Positions 50,247 to 59,958 of a stretch of DNA of 64,000 nt are shown in pieces. Within the stretch, counting starts at the first letter, position 1; the number at the start of each line of letters is the position of its first letter. Source of the stretch: Richelia intracellularis HH01 (lineage in GTDB: Bacteria > Cyanobacteriota > Cyanobacteriia > Cyanobacteriales > Nostocaceae); NCBI RefSeq assembly GCF_000350105.1, contig NZ_CAIY01000080.1, forward strand, positions 56,240 through 120,239, read 5' to 3'. The notes below the pieces were generated by a model. That model made no database searches. It worked only from the letters and a program-made list of their open reading frames with translations, and had not been told where the DNA came from. The position numbers and the translations under genes are program-made.

Positions 50247-51749
50247 TCAACTCTTTACAACCTTAATAGTGTTAGCACTGGTATCTGCATAACCACTTAT
50301 AAATCCCCCCATTTGTTTTATTTGTTGCAAGTATATCAAAGCTTCATAGGAAACCAACTCTCCTGGTACTAATACTGGGATTCCTGGGGGATAGGGACAA
50401 ATTATTTCTGCGCAAATCCTATCACAAAGCTTTTCACTATCAATTGGTAGTATCTCAGTATTAGAAAAGAATGCTTCTCTTGGCAAGAGCAGCATAGAAT
50501 TGCTAACATCCTTAGAAATAGGATATTTACAAGAGTAACCGATACTATCTTGCCCTGTTAGTTGCCAATGTTCTTGTGCTAGAGCACTAAGTGCTTCTAC
50601 TAAATGATTAATATCTTCTTGAGTATTACCCAAACTGATAATAAAAGTCAGGTTTTTAATGGATGCAAATTCACATATAATACCTAGTTGTTTGTCCAGG
50701 ATCTCTTCAGCTGTAAAACCAGTCAACCCCAATTTTTCAACATTCACAGTTAATCGGGTTTTATCCAAAGCCGCAAACCCAAGAGAGGGAGGATTTGGTA
50801 CTTCTAGTACCGATAATTTGGGAATTTTATTAATGCGAATTTTGGCTTGCCTTGCTAGTTGCAAAGTGTGAGACATTAACTCCTCTCCATGGATAGCCAT
50901 TTGCTGACGCGCTGCATCTAGGGATGCTAAAAGTAAATAACTGGGGCTAGTAGATTGTAATAATTGTAAAGCCTTATTTACCCGGTCTCTGTCTATTCTA
51001 TTACCCTGAATATGTAACATGGATGCTTGGGTCATTGCACCTAAGACCTTGTGAGTGGACTGGACTGCTAAATCTGCATCTGCTGATAAGGCAGTGATGG
51101 GTAATTGCTGGTGGAAAGCAAAATGTGCGCCATGTGCTTCATCTACTAATAGGGGGATATTATAATCATGGGCTATCTTAGCAATTGCATGTATATCCCC
51201 ACAAACCCCATAATAAGTTGGGTATACTATCATTACTGCTTTTGCTTCGGGATATAACTCCAAGGCCTCGGATACCCTCTGGGGTGTAATACTATAAGTA
51301 ATATCTAAAATCGGGTCATATTCCGGGTTGACAAAGATAGGAACAGCCCCTGAAAGAATCAATCCAGAAACTGCAGATGAGTGTATATTTCGGGACAAAA
51401 TAATTTTCTCTCCACTACCACAGGTTGCCAAAATTGCTGCTTCTATCCCACAAGTAGAACCATTGATTAAAAACCATGTGTGTAATGCACCAAAGGCTTG
51501 TGAAGCCAATTTTTGGGCCGATTGAATTACCCCAGTAGGAGAAAGTAAATTATCTAATGGAGTTAATTCTGGTAAGTCACATCGAAATACACCTTTACCA
51601 AAATAAGTGGCTAACTGTGGAGAAATTCCCTTTCCCCGTTTATGTCCAGGAGTATAGAAAGCAGTATGAGTTTTATTTGCACAGTCCCAGAGTGTCTCTA
51701 ATAAGGGAGTTTCAATTTGGGAACAATCCGAATGACTAGTTAATGACAT
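50247..51749 (-). CDS. Orn/Lys/Arg decarboxylase, fold-type I PLP enzyme
   Basis: A 500-residue PLP-dependent decarboxylase. FYTPGHKRGKG is near the N-terminus, WFLINGSTCGIEAAI binds cofactor, LVDEAHGAHF carries the PLP-contacting Asp (about 203), and STHKVLGAMTQASMLH holds the Schiff-base Lys (about 234). The C-terminal domain ends with CPYPPGIPVLVPGE. The family makes polyamines (agmatine, cadaverine or putrescine). The short, non-wing form common in cyanobacteria may use arginine, but the substrate is not decidable here. ATG start, convergent with rpe. Confidence 0.9.
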   Translation of the reverse strand: MSLTSHSDCSQIETPLLETLWDCANKTHTAFYTPGHKRGKGISPQLATYFGKGVFRCDLPELTPLDNLLSPTGVIQSAQKLASQAFGALHTWFLINGSTCGIEAAILATCGSGEKIILSRNIHSSAVSGLILSGAVPIFVNPEYDPILDITYSITPQRVSEALELYPEAKAVMIVYPTYYGVCGDIHAIAKIAHDYNIPLLVDEAHGAHFAFHQQLPITALSADADLAVQSTHKVLGAMTQASMLHIQGNRIDRDRVNKALQLLQSTSPSYLLLASLDAARQQMAIHGEELMSHTLQLARQAKIRINKIPKLSVLEVPNPPSLGFAALDKTRLTVNVEKLGLTGFTAEEILDKQLGIICEFASIKNLTFIISLGNTQEDINHLVEALSALAQEHWQLTGQDSIGYSCKYPISKDVSNSMLLLPREAFFSNTEILPIDSEKLCDRICAEIICPYPPGIPVLVPGELVSYEALIYLQQIKQMGGFISGYADTSANTIKVVKS

Positions 51750-51904
51750 GGGGGAAATAATTTAGGATAGAGATGTATACTTCAGGTAATTATCACCCAA
51801 AAAAAACTATGTAAAATTCAAAGTCACCATGTTAGGTTAACCCTTTTATAATTTATCAACTTTGATTTATACATAGTTTCAGATTCTCTAATATAAAATT
51901 TAAA

Positions 51905-52996
51905 ATGCTAAAAGCTGGTATTATCGGACTTCCAAATGTGGGAAAATCTACTTTGTTCAACGCTTTAGTGGCTAGTGCCAAAGCAGAAGCAGCCAATTTT
52001 CCTTTTTGTACTATTGAGCCGAATGTCGGAGTTGTTACTGTGCCAGACGAACGGTTAAACGTATTGTCTAGGATTTCTTCGTCAAAACAAGTCGTTCCTA
52101 CACGGATAGAATTTGTAGATATTGCGGGGTTAGTGAAAGGCGCAAGTCAAGGAGAAGGTTTGGGTAACCAGTTTTTATCTAACATCCGGGAAGTAGATGC
52201 AATAGTTCACGTAGTTAGATGTTTTGTAAATGATGATATTATTCATGTTGCTGGTTCTGTAGATCCTGCAAGAGATATTGAAACTATTAACTTAGAATTA
52301 ATTTTAGCCGATTTAGGACAGATTGAAAAACGTGTTGAACGTATTCGCAAGCAGGCACGTACTAGTAGGGAAGTCCAGATTGAGTTAACTATTTTGGATA
52401 AACTAGCTAAAACACTAGATGATGGTAAATCAGTTCGTCAAGTGGATTTAAATGAAGAAGAAATAGAAGCAATTAAACACTTAGGACTTCTCACTGCTAA
52501 ACCCATTCTTTATGCAGCTAATGTATTGGAAGATGACTTGGCTAATGGCAATGATTTTGTTCAACAAGTAAGAGCCATTGCAGTGGAGGATAACACCCAA
52601 GTAGTGATTGTTTCTGCCCAAGTAGAAACCGAATTAATCGAATTATCAGAGGAGGATAGGGCAGGTTTTCTAGAGTCTTTAGGAGTAGGGGAAGGAGAGT
52701 TAAAATCTTTAATTCCTGCCACTTATAAGTTATTAGGTTTACGAACATATTTTACATCTGGGGAGAAAGAAACTCATGCTTGGACAATTAAAGCAGGTAT
52801 GTCTGCGCCCCAAGCTGCAGGTGTAATTCACACAGACTTTGAGCGGGGATTTATACGAGCGGAAACTATTAGCTATGAAGACTTAGTAAATTCTAATTCC
52901 CTTCATGCAGCAAAGGAAAAAGGTTTAGTTCGCATTGAAGGAAAAGAATATATTGTTCAAGAGGGAGATGTGATGTTATTCCGTTTTAATGTCTGA
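51905..52996 (+). CDS. ychF: Obg-like ATPase YchF
   Basis: A 363-residue TRAFAC-class P-loop protein. G1 is GLPNVGKST (about 8-16), switch and G3 are FVDIAGLVKGASQGEGLGNQFL, and the altered G4 is ANVLEDD. The last 65 residues form a TGS domain (TYFTSGEKETHAWTIKAG). A helical coiled-coil insertion lies at about 130-200. YchF prefers ATP, binds ribosomes and is linked to oxidative-stress responses. Full length, ATG start; divergent from the decarboxylase. Confidence 0.95.
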   Translation: MLKAGIIGLPNVGKSTLFNALVASAKAEAANFPFCTIEPNVGVVTVPDERLNVLSRISSSKQVVPTRIEFVDIAGLVKGASQGEGLGNQFLSNIREVDAIVHVVRCFVNDDIIHVAGSVDPARDIETINLELILADLGQIEKRVERIRKQARTSREVQIELTILDKLAKTLDDGKSVRQVDLNEEEIEAIKHLGLLTAKPILYAANVLEDDLANGNDFVQQVRAIAVEDNTQVVIVSAQVETELIELSEEDRAGFLESLGVGEGELKSLIPATYKLLGLRTYFTSGEKETHAWTIKAGMSAPQAAGVIHTDFERGFIRAETISYEDLVNSNSLHAAKEKGLVRIEGKEYIVQEGDVMLFRFNV

Positions 52997-53314
52997 ATTA
53001 AGCTGGGGATGAATCAGATAATCGACTTCCTTATACAAAAAAAGAACCAAATTTTACCATTTTTGAATAATTCATCCTGTAGATTTAGTGGAGTGGTCAT
53101 AAAAGTGAGTAATTTCTTGAACAACTAGTATTCCAATACTAAATGAGTTAAAAATAGGGTTAATGAGGGTTCATTTTTATCTAAAATACTCACCCTTATA
53201 TACTACCTGTTTTTAGTAATACTAGTAGTTCAAATTCTAAAATATTAATTACTTACCTTAATATTTTCACTAATATCAAAATCCAATATATTGACCTATA
53301 ACAATTGTACTTTT

Positions 53315-53350
53315 AATGCTGTAAATATGGATAATGCTGTAAATATGGAT
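53315..53350. repeat. 18-bp perfect tandem duplication
   Basis: AATGCTGTAAATATGGAT occurs twice head to tail (53315-53332, 53333-53350). Probably a recent replication-slippage duplication. Confidence 0.85.
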
Positions 53351-53402
53351 CTTGAACTATGGATGATTAACTCACATAGCCTTTTATAAATTTCATTGAT
53401 AC

Positions 53403-53443
53403 AAATTAATATTCCTACTCTTATAGAGTAGGAATATTAATTT
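53403..53443. terminator. 19-bp palindromic bidirectional terminator
   Basis: Arms 53403-53421 and 53425-53443 with a 3-nt loop, A-rich before and T-rich after, between two convergent genes. It is suited to stopping transcription from both sides, although about 400 bp from each stop. Confidence 0.6.
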
Positions 53444-53457
53444 GGTGGTTACCATCT

Positions 53458-53601
53458 TTAAACCAGCCATAGAAATAAATTTGTATTGTCTACTATAAAT
53501 AAAATCCTCGAATGTAACTTCATAATGCTAAGCTTTCTGGCAAAATTATAGACAATGATATATATAACCAACTACCTGTTGACTTCATAATCTATAGTCA
53601 T
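53458..53601 (-). pseudogene. possible transposase fragment
   Basis: The minus frame from 53601 reads MTIDYEVNR, a stop, then LVIYIIVYNFARKLSIM and a run to a stop at 53458. The IYIIVYNFARKL part resembles the helix near the C-terminus of IS4-type transposases (their ...HLLAYNLVR... region). The similarity is short and could be chance. Confidence 0.22.
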
Positions 53602-53825
53602 CCAAGTTTAGGCTGAATAATTAAAAAGATATTTCTTGGAACACTTGATTATTGTTAATATCCCATAAATTGAGTTTTTATAAATAAAAGATGGAAAAGA
53701 AGATTTTTACATTATCATTCCCTATCTACGTTTGGGCTCAAAAGTTTCGTTAACTTTAAGTCAATTAACTTGAAAAACTAATCAAACTCATACTTATTTA
53801 TACTTCAGTTATGCAAGTGTTTAAT

Positions 53826-54938
53826 TTATCGCATCTTGCTATATAAACTTGAAATATTTTTCAAATCAGGCACATCTATCCATTTGGAAATAGTATTTGA
53901 ATATTTAGATAAATCAATTAATAATTGGGAATAAACTCCTTCTTGCAAGGATGGGACAGTTTGCTTACCTGTTTCAATTCCCTTTAACCATGCATCAACC
54001 ACGCGAATAAAGGCCGAAATTCTTCCATCATAATGATTCTCAGGAAAAACTAATTGATTAGGTACTTTTATCTCTGTTAGTGCTTGGCCAGCTTGAGATC
54101 CCCATATACGAAAGCCATGAATATAGTCTTTTTGGTTCTCGCTACCTAGTACTAACGTTCCCTTATCACCATATACTTCTAACCAGTGAGTCCGCTGTGC
54201 ATGAACTACTGCGCTAACATTAATTTGACAAGGTGTTCCATCTGATAATTCTAACATCAAAATACAAGTATCATCTGTACTAACTGGTTGTAATTTTCCA
54301 GTTGTGTTATCTGGTCTTTGCAGAATAGCAGTAGTCAAGTGTGCATTAATTCGCCTCACAGGACCAAATAGCCAGTGTATATAGTCAAAGGTATGAGAGC
54401 CCAAAGAACCTAATACTCCACCACCCATATCCTGGCAAGAATACCAATTCCAAGGACGTTCTTGGTTGGTACGGGAGGAACTTAACCAATCAATCCGAAT
54501 TAAATGTCTATTTCCCACATAGTTTGATGATAAAAGCTCAGAAAATAGTTGCCATTCAGGTACAAAACGAAACTCGAAATCTACTGTGGCGATAACTCCA
54601 TTTTTCTGGGCTAGATATTGTATCTCTTTTGCTTCTTTAACATTAAGCGCAACTGGTTTTTCCAAAAGTAAATGTTTCTCTGCTTGAAGTACAGTTTTTG
54701 CCATTTCATAATGTAAGAATGGCGGAGTGGAGATACTAACTGCTTGTACCTCCTTTAATTTAACAATCTCTGCAATAGTGTTATAAGCATGGGGTATATT
54801 ATGAGCCCTGGCGATTTCCCGAGCTTTAGTGAGATCCCGGTGATATACGGCAATTATTTCAGTTTGAGGATGTGCTTTAAATCCTGGAATGTGTACCCTT
54901 TGACCGAATCCTGTCCCAACAACTGCAACACCAACCAC
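53826..54938 (-). CDS. Gfo/Idh/MocA family oxidoreductase
   Basis: A 370-residue NAD(P)-dependent oxidoreductase. The N-terminal Rossmann domain opens with VAVVGTGFGQRVHIPGF, then SISTPPFLHYEMA and HLLLEKPVALN (the EKP motif, with catalytic Lys). The C-terminal alpha/beta domain has DMGGGVLGSLGSHTFDYIHWLFG. The substrate is probably a sugar or cyclitol; the family is too broad to say more. The start must be the GTG at 54938, since a stop lies two codons upstream; AAGGA lies 12 bases before it. Confidence 0.88.
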   Translation of the reverse strand: MVGVAVVGTGFGQRVHIPGFKAHPQTEIIAVYHRDLTKAREIARAHNIPHAYNTIAEIVKLKEVQAVSISTPPFLHYEMAKTVLQAEKHLLLEKPVALNVKEAKEIQYLAQKNGVIATVDFEFRFVPEWQLFSELLSSNYVGNRHLIRIDWLSSSRTNQERPWNWYSCQDMGGGVLGSLGSHTFDYIHWLFGPVRRINAHLTTAILQRPDNTTGKLQPVSTDDTCILMLELSDGTPCQINVSAVVHAQRTHWLEVYGDKGTLVLGSENQKDYIHGFRIWGSQAGQALTEIKVPNQLVFPENHYDGRISAFIRVVDAWLKGIETGKQTVPSLQEGVYSQLLIDLSKYSNTISKWIDVPDLKNISSLYSKMR

Positions 54939-55472
54939 AATTTAATAAATTCCTTAGTTATGCGTCAACTTCTAGGAAAGATACCATAAATATTGAGATT
55001 ATTTTATATCCTAACAATGTTCTGTATCGTTTTAGGATGTAATTGAGATTATTATACCCCTTATAAAATCTTAAACATACTCTATGATTTGTATATATAA
55101 ATCTCATATCAATTTAACCATACAAATATTAATAATCCTGTAGATAATCCCAATATTATTAGAATAATTAATCCATGATAATACTTCCTTAATTTTCAGT
55201 AACGCTGCTATTTGAAATATGTAAAAATAGTAGTTATGAGTAAAATGGTAACTAGTTAATCATTTTTGAAAGTATGATTTGTCAAATTTAAACTTTTATT
55301 TGTTTTTAATATAAATTACTATTAAATGAATGTTTGTTGCGATTAATGCTCATTAAGCAGTTTTGGCTGTAAACATTTTGTTTACTGAAACTTGATGATT
55401 ATATTTTAAGGTGTGATGCATGTGTTGAGAATAATTATTATATGTTAGTCGATGTATTCTGAGGTATTTTGT
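54939..55472. other. divergent spacer
   Basis: Upstream regions of the oxidoreductase (minus) and the hydrolase-fold gene (plus). An A+T-rich AATAATTATTAT stretch near 55430 loosely recalls a Fur box but is not distinctive in DNA of this composition. No reading frame recognised. Confidence 0.35.
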
Positions 55473-56240
55473 ATGTCTATTTATGGTGATATTATTTGGG
55501 CTAGTGGCAGCACATTTTTGAGGTGTTTACATATGCCTCTTTTGAGAGAATTATTGAGGTATAGAAATGTTTCAGTATGGGAGTATATACAGTATTTTGA
55601 TGAGTCTGCCTGTATTGAGACAGCTGTAGAGCTCCTACACAGTCATCTTAAAAATCAAGAGTCCACTGTTAATTTAATTGGTCATGGTATTGGTGGTGTT
55701 ATTGCTTTAATTTATGCTCGTAAATACCCCAAATTTATAAGGTCTTTGACCCTACTCTCAGTTTCAACGCAACCAGCGAAAACTTGGCATGTCAATTACT
55801 ATGAGCAACGTCAAATGAACGCTTGTAGTCAAAAAGAGGCTTTATTAAAAACGCTTCATAATATATTTGGAGGTCATTTTCCCTGTAATGGAAATAACCT
55901 AAATCATTTAGTGAGTAAATTTTATAAAGAATTAGAAAATATACCATTAACACATTCATTATTTAAGATGGAACAATTGCCAACAGGTGGAGTTTCTATT
56001 CCATTAATGATATGCGGTAGTGAAATTGACAATATTTTAAGTTACTCTGAAATAAATGATTGGGAAAAATGGCTAAAACCAGAAGATAATTTATGGAAAT
56101 ATCCTCAAGGAGGACATTTTTTCCATTATTTTTATCCAAAAATAGTTAGGATGCAAATATTAAGATTTTTACAATTTGAGTCATCTAATAGTGTTAAAAA
56201 TGATAATATTATTAATATCATTAATGTAGAAAATGTCTAA
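55473..56240 (+). CDS. alpha/beta-hydrolase-fold protein lacking the nucleophile serine
   Basis: A 255-residue protein. I start at the ATG at 55473, which has GAGG eight bases upstream; an ATG at 55452 would add seven residues. The fold is clear from VNLIGHGIGGVIALIYARKYP, the nucleophile elbow, and from the final GGHFFHYF with the catalytic-type His. At the elbow centre (about residue 72) the usual GxSxG serine is Gly (codon GGT). The N-terminus also lacks the HG oxyanion signature. It may be catalytically dead or belong to a non-hydrolytic subgroup. The flavodoxin gene follows after 217 bp on the same strand, recalling the Synechocystis isiB-isiC pairing of flavodoxin with a hydrolase-like protein. 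Confidence 0.75.
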   Translation: MSIYGDIIWASGSTFLRCLHMPLLRELLRYRNVSVWEYIQYFDESACIETAVELLHSHLKNQESTVNLIGHGIGGVIALIYARKYPKFIRSLTLLSVSTQPAKTWHVNYYEQRQMNACSQKEALLKTLHNIFGGHFPCNGNNLNHLVSKFYKELENIPLTHSLFKMEQLPTGGVSIPLMICGSEIDNILSYSEINDWEKWLKPEDNLWKYPQGGHFFHYFYPKIVRMQILRFLQFESSNSVKNDNIINIINVENV

Positions 56241-56457
56241 CTGTTAGTGATATTAAACATTTTTATAGTAATGGCTGGAGAATAATATCTTCACCTCTAG
56301 GTTTTTTTATCTATGCCTTGCTATTTAATTGTTAGTAAGCGGAAAAAAGTTATAATTTATAAAGTCCATGGTTTGATCTCTGCAGTTCTTTTCAGGCTAC
56401 CTAAATTCATAATATTGAAAGAAGTCTATCACTTAAAAATTGGGAGGGATTGTAAGT

Positions 56458-57000
56458 ATGGCTGGCGAAATTGCTATTTTTTATGGTAGCACTTCCGGTA
56501 TTACTGAAAGCATTGCAATGAAAATACACAAGTATTTTGGTGAAGAAGTATGCGATATTTACAGCATGGAGGAAGATTTTACTAACGTTTCTGAAATGCT
56601 GGAGTATGACTTTTTGCTCTTTGGCTGTTCTACCTGGGGTTCTGGTGAGGTACAAAATGATTGGCGAGATCCCCTATTTGATATATCAATAGAAAAGCCA
56701 GATTTTACTGGCAAAACTATTGCATTATTTGGTGCAGGAGACTATGTTACCCATGGGGAACAATTTGTAAGTGCATTAGGGACTTTATACGATCAATTTA
56801 AAAAATTAGGTGCAACTTTAGTAGGTAGATTCCCCATAGAAGGTTATACATATGAATATTCTTTCGCTGTTCGTGATGGTGAATTTGTCGGACTACCCAT
56901 AGATGAAGTCAATGAGAGTAATAAAACTGATGATCGCATTGCCATGTGGTTGAATGTATTAAAACCTCATATGCCAAATATGCTAATGGGAACTGATTGA
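56458..57000 (+). CDS. isiB: flavodoxin
   Basis: A 180-residue long-chain flavodoxin. The FMN phosphate loop GSTSGITE is at about 10-17, with the aromatic FMN-stacking loops at CSTWGSGEVQNDW and GAGDYVTHGEQF. It replaces ferredoxin as electron carrier from photosystem I when iron is scarce. The ATG at 56458 has a strong GGGAGGG site ten bases upstream; the TTG at 56440 lies before that site and is rejected. Iron-responsive control is likely from the family but not visible as a clear Fur box. Confidence 0.95.
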   Translation: MAGEIAIFYGSTSGITESIAMKIHKYFGEEVCDIYSMEEDFTNVSEMLEYDFLLFGCSTWGSGEVQNDWRDPLFDISIEKPDFTGKTIALFGAGDYVTHGEQFVSALGTLYDQFKKLGATLVGRFPIEGYTYEYSFAVRDGEFVGLPIDEVNESNKTDDRIAMWLNVLKPHMPNMLMGTD

Positions 57001-57031
57001 AGTCAGATTTTTTGTAACGATAGTTATGACT

Positions 57032-57072
57032 CACACATAAGAAATTTTATTTAGTTAATTTACTTATGTGTG
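57032..57072 (+). terminator. stem-loop after isiB
   Basis: A 10-bp stem (CACACATAAG, 57032-57041, with 57063-57072) and a 21-nt loop, 31 bp after the isiB stop. Probable transcript end, though the U-run is weak. Confidence 0.5.
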
Positions 57073-57147
57073 GGAATTACTCTGTTGGATTCGAATGTAT
57101 TGAGATTTATATAAATAAATAATATCAAACTCAACTTTGTTGTAACA

Positions 57148-57199
57148 TATATAAAACCTACTAAAATCATTAATTAATGATTTTAGTAGGTTTTATATA
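57148..57199. repeat. 52-bp perfect palindrome
   Basis: Each 26-base half is the exact reverse complement of the other, centred on TTAA. It is second after isiB and may be a back-up terminator or a relic. Confidence 0.8.
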
Positions 57200-58018
57200 G
57201 AGGTAATTGAGGTAATTAATGTAATTGAATATCCAATTAATATACTTCAAATATAAAGCATTAAATCTTACGATTGAAAAGTGAAGATACAATCGCAAGC
57301 ATATAGCGACCTCTTTGATATAAAACCGATTAAAATAGATTTAGGGGTTATTAGACTCAGATATTAAGTAAAACACAATATTTTATTAACAGCAAGAATA
57401 CTAAAAATAGTAGATTGAGAAAAAATAAAATAAAAAATAATTTTAACTTAGAGTTAAGTCAATCATATATAAATTATGAAAATGATTTTACCATATTGAA
57501 ATTATATGGTACTATGAGCGAGGTTAATCTTAATCTGACTAATAATCTTTATAGGCATTTAGTACTTAAAAATATTATAAATTATACTTAATTCCTAAGT
57601 AATATCCTATAAAATCTATTAAATGTAAATGAGTCCTCAGTTATTTATAATATAGTATAATTTATATTATAAATTTCAACTCTGTTCAGAATAATTATTT
57701 TTACAAGAGTAAAATTAAAATAAATATAAGCGTAATACATTAAAATCCATGTCACTTTAAATTATGATATTTGGATTGGATGGGTAAAGAGATAAATGAT
57801 TATATTATTAGTATCTGTAAAGGTATTTTATATTCAATAAGCAGTTAGAAGTTTCGATACCAGTAATTACTATAAGAAGTATAAATGATGGGAAAATTAT
57901 ATTAAAATACAGCATTAGTATCACAATAATATTGATTAATAAATATAGCCTAAGCCAGGTTTCAAAATATTGAATTTTCAATATAATTCCCCATGAAGAT
58001 CACTTCTCTACTTACCCT

Positions 58019-59227
58019 ATGAACCACCTGATCTTAAGCTGGCAAGAGCTGAAAACCCTAACCAACTATGAACTTGATACTATTAATGGTCCTACAAATT
58101 CTAGAGCCAGTTTACGTTTATTTGGAAAACCCAAATCTGAAGTGCGTTTAACACTGTATCGCGATAACCATGCCTGGTGTCCTTACTGTCAAAAAATTTG
58201 GCTGTGGCTAGAAGAAAAACAGATACCCTATTCTGTAAAAAAGGTTAATATGTTTTGCTATGGAAAGAAAGAGAGTTGGTATAAACGTAAAGTCCCTTCG
58301 GGAATGTTGCCTGCTATCGAGCTAGATGGACAAATAATTAAGGAAAGCGATAGTATTCTAATAGCTTTGGAAAAGGTTTTTGGTCCATTGAACCAAAGTA
58401 TTAGAGAGTCTGAGGTATTTCCTCTGCGTCAATTAGAGCGACTGTTATTTAAAGCCTGGTGTGCTTGGCTATGTTACCCATTAGTTTCTCAGAAACAGGA
58501 AAAGCAAAACCGAGAACAATTTATAGTAATGCTAGCTAAGTGTGAGGAAGCATTAGCCAATACTCAAGGCCCTTATTTTTTGGAAACCTTTGGTATTATC
58601 GATATTATCTTTATTCCCTATCTAGAAAGGATGAACGCCAGTCTTTACTACTATAAAGGCTACTCATTGCGGGAAGAGAACCCAAATTTAAGCAAGTGGT
58701 TTGCAGCAATGGAAAATAGGTTAACCTATCGTGGTACCCAGAGTGATTTTCATACCCATGTACATAATTTACCTCCTCAGATGGGAGGCTGTTGGGAAAA
58801 TAATGACCCCCAAATGCTTATTAATAAAGCACTTGTTGATCAAGGACCTTGGTTTGGAATACCAGATGTTATCTATCCAGAACCAGAAAATTCCCAAATG
58901 GAAGCTCTGAAGAGAGTTATCGACCACCAAACCAATATTATTCGAGTCAACCCTGCTGATGATAAATTATTTGATCAAGCATTACGTTGTGCCTTAACAT
59001 ATATGATAACTGGCAAAGAATGCCAAGCTTCACCCGGTACTGATATAGCTTTGCGATACTTGCGTGATCGCATTAATGTACCTCGTGATATGTCAATTTA
59101 TGCAGCTAAGCGATTAAGAGAAGCCTTAGAGAAAACTGCTGCTCTTGTGGGTGATGGGCAATCAGAAGCTATTTCCACTAAACACCGATATGATCAAAAC
59201 CCATTTAATTTTTCCCAGAGAAGGTGA
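58019..59227 (+). CDS. glutathione S-transferase-like protein with C-terminal extension
   Basis: A 402-residue protein. An N-terminal thioredoxin-fold GST domain (about 40-125) has [20 protein letters not shown], a CPYC glutaredoxin-type active site, then [21 protein letters not shown], the cis-Pro and glutathione-binding signature. A helical GST C-domain runs to about 240. The last 160 residues are an extension seen in cyanobacterial and plant homologues. Substrate unknown; the CPYC motif suggests thiol-disulfide or dehydroascorbate-type chemistry. ATG at 58019. Confidence 0.85.
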   Translation: MNHLILSWQELKTLTNYELDTINGPTNSRASLRLFGKPKSEVRLTLYRDNHAWCPYCQKIWLWLEEKQIPYSVKKVNMFCYGKKESWYKRKVPSGMLPAIELDGQIIKESDSILIALEKVFGPLNQSIRESEVFPLRQLERLLFKAWCAWLCYPLVSQKQEKQNREQFIVMLAKCEEALANTQGPYFLETFGIIDIIFIPYLERMNASLYYYKGYSLREENPNLSKWFAAMENRLTYRGTQSDFHTHVHNLPPQMGGCWENNDPQMLINKALVDQGPWFGIPDVIYPEPENSQMEALKRVIDHQTNIIRVNPADDKLFDQALRCALTYMITGKECQASPGTDIALRYLRDRINVPRDMSIYAAKRLREALEKTAALVGDGQSEAISTKHRYDQNPFNFSQRR

Positions 59228-59958
59228 AAAATAACATTAGAGTTTTGCAGAATAAAAATTCCAGACCATAAATGGCAAAAAACAAAATATAAAGACCGAC
59301 ATTGTTGCATTTGCTGGTCTTTCACATACCTATTTTTGGACTAATTAATATTTATCAGTTTGCAAGAATTAATTTTTATATTTTCAGCATTTGTTTAAGT
59401 AAAATAATTACTGTGTTGTGATTTGAATCCACCTTTATACACCTTTAGGTTTTTCCCAGAAAGCAAAATAAAGAGCAGCATGTAATCACAATTTGTTTAC
59501 ATTTAATTTTATTAATGTGTTTAAAATATTTAAAATAGTATGTAATTCCAACTTAAATTTATATTATTACTTGCTTTTCCAAGATTCATCTTATTTCTAC
59601 TAGAAGTTGATATATATGTACCATGCTAAAACTTGCCTGTATCGGGATATAATTAGGGATGATGGCAGCCAATTTTAATTGCTTGACTTTTCCAATCAAT
59701 GGTCATTATCCCTTCTGACAGCTTTACGATTAAGGTCTTCTTAGCTAGGATATAGCGCTAATTTACAATTGACTTAAAAGTACACGCAGGTAATCTCGAG
59801 GTTTGTGGTATCTTAATTCCTAAAGATAAATTTATTAGCTTTCAGATACCTTAATAAATATTTCAGTGTTTTAATATCTTGCTTCCTATCTTATTGACAA
59901 GTGGGCAGGACGCCCACATTACGTATTGAATTATTTCTCTAAATATCTGTTCATAGTA
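59228..59958. other. convergent spacer with hairpins and a possible remnant
   Basis: Holds a weak stem-loop after the GST-like gene (AAAGACC, 59291-59297, with 59316-59322) and a G+C-rich hairpin (59901-59917). In between, the minus strand shows protein-like pieces with stops (KTLIVKLSEGIMTIDWKSQA near 59700), possibly a decayed gene. Not named. Confidence 0.4.
59901..59917. repeat. GTGGGC-GCCCAC mini-hairpin
   Basis: GTGGGCAGGACGCCCAC, a short G+C-rich palindrome of the kind dispersed in many Nostocales genomes. It stands out in this A+T-rich window and may help end transcription of the E2 gene. I found no second copy. Confidence 0.5.

Larger units (their letters stand above)
52997..53825. 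other. convergent spacer with hairpin, tandem duplication and possible transposase scrap
   Basis: Between the ends of ychF (plus) and the oxidoreductase gene (minus). Holds an 18-bp tandem duplication (53315-53350), a 19-bp palindrome (53403-53443) and a decayed minus frame (53458-53601). Nothing else recognised. Confidence 0.45.
57001..58018. other. 1 kb spacer after flavodoxin
   Basis: Contains two palindromes (57032-57072 and 57148-57199), then about 800 bp of A+T-rich DNA with no frame or structure I can defend, leading to the GST-like gene. Confidence 0.4.

Noticed and set aside
55425..55445. Fur-box-like AATAATTATTAT before the hydrolase-flavodoxin pair
   Set aside because: Such strings occur throughout this DNA; the match to the Fur consensus is not better than background.
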